Of a stretch of DNA of 64,000 nucleotides, positions 16,884 through 25,014 are shown in pieces (the stretch's first letter is position 1; each line of letters opens with the position of its first letter). Source of the stretch: Undibacterium_A arcticum (GTDB taxonomy: Bacteria > Pseudomonadota > Gammaproteobacteria > Burkholderiales > Burkholderiaceae_D); NCBI RefSeq assembly GCF_042660705.1, contig NZ_JBHSUQ010000001.1; one strand, written 5' to 3'. Under the pieces are notes generated by a model that was given only the letters and a program-made list of their open reading frames with translations, did no database searches and was not told the DNA's origin. A program made the translations under genes and the position numbers.

Positions 16884-18161
16884 TTAATGACCGTGATGCT
16901 TGATCGCGCGCCAGCCGATGTCGCCGCGGTACTGGGCGCCGTCGAAGTGGATCTTGTCGACCGCATCGTACACTACCTTCTGCGCCATCTTGACGCTGTC
17001 GCCGAGACCGACCACGCACAGCACGCGGCCGCCGGAAGTTTTCAATTTCCCTTCGACCATCGTGGTGCCGGCGTGGAATGTGACGCAATCGGACGCTTCG
17101 GCCGGTATGCCGGAGATGACATCGCCTTTGCGCGGCGCATCCGGGTAGCCGGCCGCAGCCATCACCACGCCGAGCGCGGTGCGACGGTCCCATTCCAGTT
17201 CGACGCTATCGAGCGTGCCGTTGACTGCATGTTCCATCACGGACAGCAGATCACTTTTCAGGCGCGCCAGGATCGGCTGCGTCTCCGGGTCGCCCATGCG
17301 GCAATTGAATTCCAGCGTTTTTGGATTGCCCTGGTCGTCGATCATCAGACCGGCATACAGGAAACCCGAAAACGGAATGCCGTCCTTCGCCATGCCCTGC
17401 ACGGTCGGATCGATGATCTCGCGCATCACGCGCGCATGCAGCGCCGGCGTCACGATCGGCGCCGGGGAATAGGCGCCCATGCCGCCGGTGTTCGGACCGT
17501 CGTCGTGGTCTTTCAGGCGTTTGTGATCCTGGCTGGTGGCCAGCGGCAGAATGTTCTTGCCATCGACCATCACGATGAAGCTGGCTTCTTCACCGGCCAG
17601 GAACTCTTCAATCACGACGCGGGCGCCGGCATCGCCCAATTTGTTATAGGACAGCATCATGTCGACCGCCCGATGCGCTTCATCCAGCGACATTGCGACC
17701 ACCACGCCCTTGCCGGCAGCCAGGCCGTCGGCCTTGATCACGATCGGCGCACCGTTCTGATCGATGTAGGCATGCGCGGCAGCGACGTCGGAGAAGGTCT
17801 GAGATTTGGCAGTCGGGATCGCATGGCGCTGCATGAAGGCCTTGGCGAAATCCTTCGAGCTTTCCAGTTGTGCCGCCTCGCGGGTCGGGCCGAAGATCTT
17901 CAGGCCGCGATCGCGGAATACATTGACGATGCCGGCCGCCAGCGGGGTTTCGGGCCCGACCACGGTCAGCGCGATGTGCTCGCTTTGCACGAACTCGGCC
18001 AGCGCGACCGGGTCGTCGATGGCGACATTGACCAGACGCGGGTCGAGCTGGGTGCCGCCGTTGCCGGGGGCAACATAGACCACCTGTATCCGTTCGGATT
18101 GAGCGATTTTCCAGGCCAGGGCGTGTTCGCGGCCGCCTGAGCCGATTACCAGAATTTTCAT
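16884..18161 (-). CDS. purD: Phosphoribosylamine-glycine ligase
   Basis: 425 residues, full length. The ATP-grasp enzyme begins MKILVIGSGGREHALAWK and holds VGPETPLAAGIV (about 70-81), the GxADGLAAGKGV-type ATP loop (IKADGLAAGKGVVVA, about 140-154), HKRLKDHDDGPNTGGMGAYS (about 212-231) and EFNCRMGDPETQ (about 287-298). It makes glycinamide ribonucleotide in purine synthesis. Lies downstream of yebC with a 176-base gap that shows no gene, and is followed by two terminators. No anomalies. Confidence 0.96.
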   Translation of the reverse strand: MKILVIGSGGREHALAWKIAQSERIQVVYVAPGNGGTQLDPRLVNVAIDDPVALAEFVQSEHIALTVVGPETPLAAGIVNVFRDRGLKIFGPTREAAQLESSKDFAKAFMQRHAIPTAKSQTFSDVAAAHAYIDQNGAPIVIKADGLAAGKGVVVAMSLDEAHRAVDMMLSYNKLGDAGARVVIEEFLAGEEASFIVMVDGKNILPLATSQDHKRLKDHDDGPNTGGMGAYSPAPIVTPALHARVMREIIDPTVQGMAKDGIPFSGFLYAGLMIDDQGNPKTLEFNCRMGDPETQPILARLKSDLLSVMEHAVNGTLDSVELEWDRRTALGVVMAAAGYPDAPRKGDVISGIPAEASDCVTFHAGTTMVEGKLKTSGGRVLCVVGLGDSVKMAQKVVYDAVDKIHFDGAQYRGDIGWRAIKHHGH

Positions 18162-18337
18162 GAGATTGCGTCTATCGGTTGTCTATCTGTTCGGTGAGCA
18201 GCGCGGCTACAAAGGGTGGCAACGACGGGTGGCTACAAATGGTGCTGCGGAACCCGATGGTGGAGGCCGCGAGTGGTCAGAAATTCTCGCCAGAAACGCA
18301 AGAATCAGCATGCCCGTCCGGTGCTGGGCGAATCTTG

Positions 18338-19063
18338 TCATTCCTCAATAATCGCGTTGCTGTAGACCTCTTGCACGTCGTCCAGGTTCTCCAGCGCGTC
18401 GAGCAACTTTTGCATCTTGAGCGCGTCTTCGCCGGTAAATACGGTCTCGGTATTCGGTTTCATCACGATTTCGGCGACTTCGGCCTTGAAGCCGGCGGCT
18501 TCCAGCTTCTCCTTGACCACCGAAAAATCGTGCGGCGGGCACAGCACTTCAAAGCCGCCTTCGTCGTCGGCAATCACGTCCTCGGCGCCGGCCTCGAGCG
18601 CAGTTTCCATCAGCGCGTCCTCATTGGTGCCGGGCGCGAAGAAGAATTGGCCGCAGTGCTTGAACATGAATGCGACCGAACCTTCGGTGCCCATGTTGCC
18701 GCCAAACTTGGAGAACGCGTGGCGCACTTCGGCCACCGTGCGCACCCGGTTGTCGGTCATGCAGTCGACGATGATCGCGGCGCCGCCGATGCCGTACCCT
18801 TCGTAACGGATTTCTTCGTAGTTGACGCCTTCCAGACTGCCGCTGCCGCGCTGGATCGCGCGCTGCACGTTTTCCTTCGGCATATTGGCGTCCGCCGCCT
18901 TTTCAACCGCCAGCCGCAGCCGCGGGTTGGCCGCGATATCGGCGCCGCCCATGCGGGCGCCGACTGTGATTTCCTTGATCAAGCGGGTCCAGACCTTGCC
19001 ACGCTTGGCATCGGTGGCGGCTTTTTTATGTTTGATATTGGCCCATTTACTGTGTCCAGCCAT
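18338..19063 (-). CDS. yebC: YebC/PmpR family transcriptional regulator/translation factor
   Basis: 241 residues, the standard length. Diagnostic start MAGHSKWANIKHKKAATDAK, followed by RGKVWTRLIKEI, NPRLRLAVEKAADANMPKEN and the YEGYGIGGAAIIVDCMTDNR block at about residue 95. The family has been described both as DNA-binding regulators and as ribosome-associated factors easing translation of proline stretches; the sequence does not decide between them. It starts 99 bases from the divergent HerA-like gene, leaving room for back-to-back promoters. Confidence 0.93.
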   Translation of the reverse strand: MAGHSKWANIKHKKAATDAKRGKVWTRLIKEITVGARMGGADIAANPRLRLAVEKAADANMPKENVQRAIQRGSGSLEGVNYEEIRYEGYGIGGAAIIVDCMTDNRVRTVAEVRHAFSKFGGNMGTEGSVAFMFKHCGQFFFAPGTNEDALMETALEAGAEDVIADDEGGFEVLCPPHDFSVVKEKLEAAGFKAEVAEIVMKPNTETVFTGEDALKMQKLLDALENLDDVQEVYSNAIIEE

Positions 19064-19162
19064 GGCAAATCTTTCTTACGAGTTAGCTATAATAAGTTCC
19101 AGATTTTACCATAGCGTTCCACCCCTAAATTCCGCAAAAATCACCGAAAAGCGCATAAACCC

Positions 19163-20722
19163 ATGCCCAAACCCCTTTTGATTGCCAAAAACAACGACCA
19201 GGAACTGGTGTTGTTGCCGGCGCTGGCCAATCGCCACGGCGCCATCACCGGCGCCACCGGCACCGGCAAGACGGTCACGCTGCAAGTCATGGCGCAGGCT
19301 TTGTCCGAGATTGGCGTGCCGGTCTTCATGGCGGACGTCAAGGGTGATCTGTCCGGCCTGGCAAAAGCCGGCGCGCTGACGCCGAAGCTCAAGACCCGCA
19401 TCGAAACGCTGGGCATCGCCGAACCGGCCTGGGCCGGCTGCCCGACGACGTTCTGGGACGTGTTCGGCGAACTCGGCCATCCGGTGCGCGCCACCATTTC
19501 CGATCTCGGCCCGCTGTTGCTGGCGCGCATGCTGAATCTGAACGACACCCAGGAAGGCGTGCTGCAGCTGGTCTTCAAGATCGCCGACGATCACGGGCTG
19601 TTGCTGCTCGATAGCAAGGATTTGCGCACGATGCTGCAGCACGTGGGTGACAACGCAGCCGATTTCCAGACCGAATATGGCAACATCTCGGCCGCCAGCA
19701 TCGGCGCCATTCAGCGCGGCTTGATCGGGATCGACGAGCAGGGCGGCGACCGCTTCTTCGGCGAGCCGATGCTCAATATCGACGACCTGCTGCAGACCGA
19801 CGCCCAAGGCCGCGGTGTGGTCAATATCCTGGCCGCCGACAAACTGCTGAATGCGCCGCGGCTGTACTCGACCTTCCTGTTGTGGTTGCTGTCGGAACTG
19901 TTCGAGCATTTGCCGGAAGTCGGCGATCTCGACCAGCCGAAGCTGGTCTTCTTCTTCGACGAGGCGCACCTGCTGTTCGACGAAGCGCCGAAACCGCTGC
20001 TGCAAAAAATAGAACAGGTGGTGCGGCTGATCCGTTCAAAGGGCGTCGGCGTCTATTTCGTCACGCAAAACCCGCTCGACATCCCCGATACCGTGCTCGG
20101 CCAGCTCGGCAACCGGGTCCAGCACGCGCTGCGCGCTTACACGCCGCGCGACCAAAAAGCGGTGCAGGCCGCGGCGCAGACCTTCCGCGCCAATCCGGCG
20201 CTCGATACTGCCACCGCGATCACCGAGCTGGAAGTCGGCGAGGCGCTGGTCTCGTTTCTCGATGAAAAGGGCCGGCCAGGCATCGTCGAGCGCGCCTTCG
20301 TGCTGCCGCCGGCGTCGCAGATCGGCCCGATCACGCTGGATGAGCGCAAACAGCTGATCGCCGGCTCGCTGGTGGCCGGTGTCTACGAGACCACGGTCGA
20401 TCGCGAATCGGCCTATGAAAAGATCAAGGGCAGGGTGGCGGCGCGCCAGCCGGCACCGCCCGCGTCGTCCGGCACTGCCGATGCGCCGGCGCCGGCCGCG
20501 CCGCCATCGCCGCAAGCCCGGCAAGCGCCTCAAGCGCCGGCCGGGCCATCGCTGGGCGATTCGTTTCGGGATGCGCTGGGCGGCCTGTTCGGCGGCAGCG
20601 GCATCGCGCGGCGCAAGGACACGGTGGTCGAGGCCGTCATCAAGTCAGCCGCACGCAGCATCGGCTCGCAGGTCGGGCGCGAGATCATCCGCGGTGTGCT
20701 GGGGTCGATTCTGAAGCGATAG
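19163..20722 (+). CDS. HerA-like ATPase of the DUF853 family
   Basis: 519 residues. Walker A GATGTGKT at about residues 34-41, Walker B LVFFFDEAHLLFDE at about 262-275, and a RecA-type arginine-finger region near VRLIRSKGVGVYFVTQNPLD (about 288-307). The C-terminal 80 residues after a Pro/Ala linker (PPASSGTADAPAPAAPPSPQ) are DALGGLFGGSGIARRKDT and a glycine-rich end. Members (E. coli YjgR) resemble HerA/VirB4 motor ATPases; a DNA-processing role is inferred and not shown. Single gene, divergent from yebC. No anomalies. Confidence 0.85.
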   Translation: MPKPLLIAKNNDQELVLLPALANRHGAITGATGTGKTVTLQVMAQALSEIGVPVFMADVKGDLSGLAKAGALTPKLKTRIETLGIAEPAWAGCPTTFWDVFGELGHPVRATISDLGPLLLARMLNLNDTQEGVLQLVFKIADDHGLLLLDSKDLRTMLQHVGDNAADFQTEYGNISAASIGAIQRGLIGIDEQGGDRFFGEPMLNIDDLLQTDAQGRGVVNILAADKLLNAPRLYSTFLLWLLSELFEHLPEVGDLDQPKLVFFFDEAHLLFDEAPKPLLQKIEQVVRLIRSKGVGVYFVTQNPLDIPDTVLGQLGNRVQHALRAYTPRDQKAVQAAAQTFRANPALDTATAITELEVGEALVSFLDEKGRPGIVERAFVLPPASQIGPITLDERKQLIAGSLVAGVYETTVDRESAYEKIKGRVAARQPAPPASSGTADAPAPAAPPSPQARQAPQAPAGPSLGDSFRDALGGLFGGSGIARRKDTVVEAVIKSAARSIGSQVGREIIRGVLGSILKR

Positions 20723-20764
20723 CTCCGGCTGTGCGTGAAGATCGTTGCTTGATAGGGCCGCTCG

Positions 20765-20868
20765 CGCCTTTCCCCTGCTGGGGCAAGGCAAGGTTGGGAT
20801 GGGGTGGCACGGTAGGATGGGTGTAACCCATCATCCACATCCGCAATGATGGGTTGCACCCATCCTAC
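20765..20868. repeat. Dispersed G/C repeat followed by a 57-base REP-like hairpin
   Basis: 20765-20805 is a copy of a repeat also seen on the minus strand at 59560-59605 (shared CCTTTCCCCT...AAGGTTGGGATGGGG pattern). Next to it, 20812-20868 is a long inverted repeat: GTAGGATGGGTGTAACCCAT against ATGGGTTGCACCCATCCTAC around an 11-base loop. Hairpins of this type are common intergenic REP-like elements. The rest of the gap to 21114 holds no gene. Confidence 0.55.
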
Positions 20869-21114
20869 TTGCTGGCCAGCGGCCGCGCTGGGGCCCAGCG
20901 TCGTTTGCTCGCAAAGTGCCTTGCCAACCAAGCGCCCATGAATGGCTGAAATAATACTAGGCGCAGTATTTTTAAAGTCCCAATGATTGTTAGGGCTTGA
21001 ATCTATATTATTGCCAATACTCCTCCGATTTTCTGATTTGAACGAGCCTCTGCGAACCATGCATAACGCTCCCGCCCCCGGCAGCGATCGCCAAACCGCC
21101 TTACAATCTGCTCC

Positions 21115-22043
21115 ATGATTTCCTCCGCTCCCATTGCCGCCACGCCGACCGATGCGGCGCAGCGCAAGGCTTTTCTGGTCGGGCTGTCGATCGCGATCAC
21201 CGGCGCCATCCTGTTTTCCACCAAGGCCATCGTCGCCAAACTGCTGTACCGTTATCATATCGATGCGGTCACCCTGATCACGTTTCGAATGATGTTCGCA
21301 TTGCCGGTGTTCGCGGCGGTGGCGTTGTGGCAGATGCGCCATGCGCCGCCGCTGTCGGTGGCCGATCGCTGGCGTCTGGTCGGTCTCGGGCTGATCGGGT
21401 ATTACCTGTCGAGTTTCTCGATTTTCTTGGCCTGCAGTACATCACGGCCGGGCTGGAGCGGCTGATCCTGTTCCTGACGCCATCCTTCGTGTTGCTGATC
21501 GCCGCCACCTTTCTGAAAAAACGCGTCAGCCGCGTCGAATGGCTGGCGCTGGCGACCTCTTACCTGGGTATCGTGCTGGTATTCCTGCATGACCTGAAGG
21601 CGGGCGGCAGCAATGTCGCGCTTGGCGCGCTGTTCGTGCTGGGGGCGGCGGCGTCCTACGCGCTATACCTGATTTTTTCCGGCGAACTGGTTAAGCGCAT
21701 CGGCTCGACGCGGCTGGTCGCGTATGCGATGTGCGTCTCGAGCGCGGCCTGTATCGCCCAATTCTTCGTGCTGCGGCCAGCCGCGATGCTGGTGCAGCCG
21801 ATGCCTGTGTACTGGTTGTCGCTGGTCAATGCCATTTTTTGCACCATCATGCCGGTGTTTCTGACCATGGTGGCAGTGGTGCGGATCGGCGCGCCGACGG
21901 CGTCGCAGGCCGGCATGATCGGCCCGGTGTCGACGCTGTTCCTGGCCGCGCTGGTGCTGGGCGAACCGATCACCGGCTGGCAGTTGCTCGGCACGGCGCT
22001 GGTGCTGACCGGGATTTATCTGTTGTCGACGAAGAAGGCATAA
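21115..22043 (+). pseudogene. DMT-family transporter (EamA), one-base frameshift
   Basis: From ATG 21115 the frame reads a hydrophobic ten-helix type protein: GLSIAITGAILFSTKAIVAK in helix 1, then TLITFRMMFALPVFAAVALW. It runs out of frame after GYYLSSF at 21416 and ends at 21465. The second frame continues directly as LDFLGLQYITAGLERLILFL and a second EamA repeat to LLSTKKA at 22043. One extra base in the T3 run at 21414-21416 gives 309 codons, the usual length. DMT exporters move amino acids or metabolites across the inner membrane; substrate unknown. If the break is real the first two helices are separated from the rest. Confidence 0.75.
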
Positions 22044-22192
22044 CGGCGCCGCCATATACTCACATAATCAATCTCTGCATCCGCGCATAATTAAATGTAC
22101 TTGAACATATACTCCGTAGTTTGTTAGGACAATATGCGCATTAGAATCCGATGGAATCCGATTAAACTCAGCTCAGCATAAGGACATTCACC

Positions 22193-23167
22193 ATGCCAAA
22201 AGCAATCAGGATCAGCAAAACCGGCGGACCGGAAGTGATGGAATATGTCGACGTCGCGGTCGCTGCCCCCGGTCCCGGCGAAGCGCAGGTACGGCACGCC
22301 GCGATCGGCGTCAATTTCATCGACGTCTATTTCCGCACCGGCCTGTATCCGCAGAGCTTGCCGGCTGGTCTCGGCGGCGAGGGCGCGGGTACCGTCGAGG
22401 CGGTCGGTGCCGGCGTCACGCATCTGCAGCCGGGCGATCGCGTTGCCTATGCCGCGCGCGGTAGCGGCGCCTATGCCGAACTGCGCAATCTGCCGGCCGA
22501 CGTGCTGGTCAAGCTGCCGGATGCAATCGGCTTCGACACCGCCGCCGCGATGATGCTAAAGGGCTTGACCGCGCAATATCTGCTGCGCAGCACTTATCCG
22601 CTGAAAAGCGGCGAAACCATGCTGTTCCACGCCGCGGCCGGTGGCGTCGGCCTGATCGCCTGCCAGTGGGCGCGCGCGCTGGGCGTGACCATGATCGGCA
22701 CCGTCGGCTCGGCTGACAAGGCGGCGCTGGCGAAGGCGCATGGCTGCACCCACGTCATCAACTACAACACGGAGAATTTTGTCGAACGGGTCCGCCAGAT
22801 CACCGGCGGCAAGGGCGTGCCGGTGGTGTATGACTCGATCGGCAAGGACACCTTCATCGGTTCGCTCGATTGCCTGCAGCCGCGCGGCATGATGGTCAGT
22901 TACGGCAATGCGTCCGGAGCGGTGCCGCCGTTTGCGTTGTCCGAACTGGCGTCGCGCGGCTCGCTCTTCATCACGCGGCCAACGCTGTTCTCGTACGTGG
23001 CCAAGCGCGAGGATCTGGAGGCGAGGGCGCACGAGTTGTTCGAGATGGTCGAGAGCGGCAAGATCAAGATCGAGATCCACCAGCGCTATGCGTTGAAGGA
23101 TGCGGCGCAAGCGCACATCGACCTGGAGTCGCGCAAGACGACCGGCTCCAGCATACTTGTTCCCTGA
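22193..23167 (+). CDS. qor: NADPH:quinone oxidoreductase
   Basis: 324 residues, full length for the Qor branch of zinc-less MDR enzymes. Substrate-site start GVNFIDVYFRTGLYP at about residues 37-51, nucleotide-binding AAGGVGLIACQWARALG at about 147-163, and VVYDSIGKDTFIGSLDCL at about 213. No zinc-binding Cys set is present, as expected for the family. It reduces quinones by one electron using NADPH. A 48-residue membrane peptide gene follows 21 bases later on the same strand. A degenerate piece of a similar gene lies at 40352-40462. Confidence 0.88.
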   Translation: MPKAIRISKTGGPEVMEYVDVAVAAPGPGEAQVRHAAIGVNFIDVYFRTGLYPQSLPAGLGGEGAGTVEAVGAGVTHLQPGDRVAYAARGSGAYAELRNLPADVLVKLPDAIGFDTAAAMMLKGLTAQYLLRSTYPLKSGETMLFHAAAGGVGLIACQWARALGVTMIGTVGSADKAALAKAHGCTHVINYNTENFVERVRQITGGKGVPVVYDSIGKDTFIGSLDCLQPRGMMVSYGNASGAVPPFALSELASRGSLFITRPTLFSYVAKREDLEARAHELFEMVESGKIKIEIHQRYALKDAAQAHIDLESRKTTGSSILVP

Positions 23168-23188
23168 ATTGTTCCCTGAGGCAGACCG

Positions 23189-23335
23189 ATGACACATCCC
23201 GCAAAAGACCCCAAGCTTGAACACCAGCGTGACACCGATGGCCAGCCAAAATTCGGCCGGCTGCTGATCGTGCTGTTGCTGGCGGTGATGTTGGTGGTCG
23301 CGGTCACCTTCGGCTCGCAGGCGTATTTCTCCTGA
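23189..23335 (+). CDS. Small single-span membrane protein, 48 residues
   Basis: ATG 23189 opens a 48-codon frame, 21 bases after qor. The first 23 residues are polar and charged (THPAKDPKLEHQRDTDGQPK), then GRLLIVLLLAVMLVVAVTFG is a clean transmembrane helix, and the end is SQAYFS. The composition, with a charged tail followed by one helix and high third-position GC like its neighbours, argues for a real gene co-transcribed with qor. No family recognised, function unknown. Confidence 0.5.
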   Translation: MTHPAKDPKLEHQRDTDGQPKFGRLLIVLLLAVMLVVAVTFGSQAYFS

Positions 23336-23404
23336 CATTATCCTGACACTATCCACGCCGCGCCGCCGCTCTATAATGATGGCCGAACTCCCGGCCATGA
23401 AAGA

Positions 23405-23488
23405 CTATAGGTATCTCTATTAATTGGTTTGTTGTCCCAGCGTTCGCTGGAACGACTCGGAATTTGAATTAATAGAGGCACCCTATAG
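23405..23488. repeat. 84-base nested inverted repeat (miniature element-like)
   Basis: The outer arms CTATAGGTATCTCTATTAAT (23405-23424) and AATTAATAGAGGCACCCTAT (23467-23486) pair over about 20 bases. Inside lies a second hairpin, TCCCAGCGTTCGCTGGAAC (23436-23454), of the same REP type as 53148-53171. Such nested palindromes suggest a miniature mobile element or a structured transcript; it sits 28 bases before the DUF1631 gene. Confidence 0.55.
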
Positions 23489-23516
23489 ACGGGCACACCA
23501 CGGTGACCACCCAGCA

Positions 23517-24845
23517 ATGACGACGGAATTTCAGCAGGCAGGCGGCGATCTCAATGTCGCGCTGCTGGCCTATCTCGACCGGTTGCAGCGGCAGGCACCG
23601 GTTGCGACCGACAGCGGGCCGGACGCGCCGGTCCCGGCCCCGGCCCGCGCCGTGCTGCGCCAGATCAGGGATCAGGCGCCGGCCGGCATGCTGACCGAGA
23701 GCGATAACAACAGTGTCGAGCTGGTGGCGCGGGTGTTCGATCTCATTTTCAGCGATAGCAATATCCCTGCCGAGATCCGCAACCTGGTCGCGCCGCTGCA
23801 AATCGCGACCCTGAAAGCGGCACTGATCGACAAGGATTTTTTCTTCCGGCAAGACCATCCGGCCCGGTGCCTGCTCGAAACGCTGGTCAGCGCAGGTGTC
23901 GACTGGGACCCTGTGCGCGGCCGCGACGATCCACTGTATCAATTGATCCAGCGCCTGGCCGCCCGGCTGCAGCAGGAATTCGATCGCCAGATCGCGCTGT
24001 TCTCGACGCTGGTGGCCGACATCGCATGCTTCATCGCCGCCGAGCAACGCGCCGTGCAGGACGCATTGCGCGCACCGATCGCCGCCGCACTGCGCCAGGA
24101 AAAAATGACGCGCGCGCATGACCGCGCCGAGACCGATGTCGCGACCCGCATCGAAAGCGGCGAAGTGGCCGGTTTCGTCGAGCAATTTCTGGAGACCAAA
24201 TGGTTGCCGATCCTGGCGCACGCGTATCGCGTGCAGCATGCGCAGCCGGCGCTACTCGAGCGCGCCTTGAGCACGATGGACGAACTGATCTGGAGCGTGA
24301 AGCCGAAGAACACGGCGGCCGAACGCAAGGAATTGATCGGGAAACTGCCGGCCATGCTGGCGCTGCTGAACGCGGCGCTGAACGCGGCGCTGAATGGGCT
24401 CGACTGGGACGCTAGCGAGCGAACCTTGTTCTTCTCCAAACTGGCGGAACGGCACGCCTCCAACGTGCGCACCGCGTTTGAACTGTCGCCGCGCCTGCAG
24501 ATTGAAAATGCCGTCAATATCGCGCAGAAAGCCAGCGAACGACGGCTCGACAAGCACGCGCGAGAACGGCGGGCCGCGCCATTCGACCAATTCGCGCAAC
24601 GCGTGAGCGCACTGGAGCCGGGAGCCTGGGTCACCTTCGCCGGCCACGGCGTGCCGATCAAACGCAGGCTGGCGTGGATCAGCCCATTGCGCAGCCTGCT
24701 GATTTTCTCCGACCGTCAGGGCGGTGAGCACTGCACGGTGAGTGTCGACGAGTTGGCGCAGATGTTGCGCCGTCAGGCCGCGCATTTCGTGCTGCCGGCG
24801 CCGGTAGTCGATCGGGCCTTGCGCGGCATGCCCAGCGTCGGTTAA
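23517..24845 (+). CDS. DUF1631 family protein
   Basis: 442 residues from ATG 23517; an in-frame start further upstream (23424) would read through the palindromic element and is less likely. Almost wholly alpha-helical. The block DNNSVELVARVFDLIFSDSN, then IPAEIRNLVAPLQIATLKAA and LIDKDFFFRQDHPARCLLET (about residues 60-120) is the recognisable DUF1631 signature; the C-terminal part (GAWVTFAGHGVPIKRRLAWI) may be a small beta-domain similar to PilZ. It is shorter than most members (600-750). The molecular function of the family is not known; several members come from Burkholderiales. Single gene. Confidence 0.7.
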   Translation: MTTEFQQAGGDLNVALLAYLDRLQRQAPVATDSGPDAPVPAPARAVLRQIRDQAPAGMLTESDNNSVELVARVFDLIFSDSNIPAEIRNLVAPLQIATLKAALIDKDFFFRQDHPARCLLETLVSAGVDWDPVRGRDDPLYQLIQRLAARLQQEFDRQIALFSTLVADIACFIAAEQRAVQDALRAPIAAALRQEKMTRAHDRAETDVATRIESGEVAGFVEQFLETKWLPILAHAYRVQHAQPALLERALSTMDELIWSVKPKNTAAERKELIGKLPAMLALLNAALNAALNGLDWDASERTLFFSKLAERHASNVRTAFELSPRLQIENAVNIAQKASERRLDKHARERRAAPFDQFAQRVSALEPGAWVTFAGHGVPIKRRLAWISPLRSLLIFSDRQGGEHCTVSVDELAQMLRRQAAHFVLPAPVVDRALRGMPSVG

Positions 24846-24912
24846 ATCCAGGCGGCGGATTAATCGGTGCCGCATTGGGTGCCCGACCGTCGGTATCGAT
24901 CCTGATCTTTGA

Positions 24913-24927
24913 TGCAATTTAATTGCA
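24913..24927. promoter_or_regulatory. 15-base perfect palindrome upstream of pepN
   Basis: TGCAATTTAATTGCA is perfectly symmetric and lies about 90 bases before the pepN start. It has the look of a binding site for a dimeric regulator; no regulator can be named. A possible -10 (TAAAAT, 24974-24979) lies downstream. Confidence 0.3.
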
Positions 24928-25014
24928 CAATCAGCGATGAATGACATTCTGCTGGCGCTGGCAGTTTAATTGGTAAAATGCCGCTCTTACCTTTCCACAT
25001 TTCGATCCCTACTC

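Noticed and set aside
16887..18140. 417-codon open frame antisense to purD
   Set aside because: Same cause; purD is complete with all motifs on the other strand.
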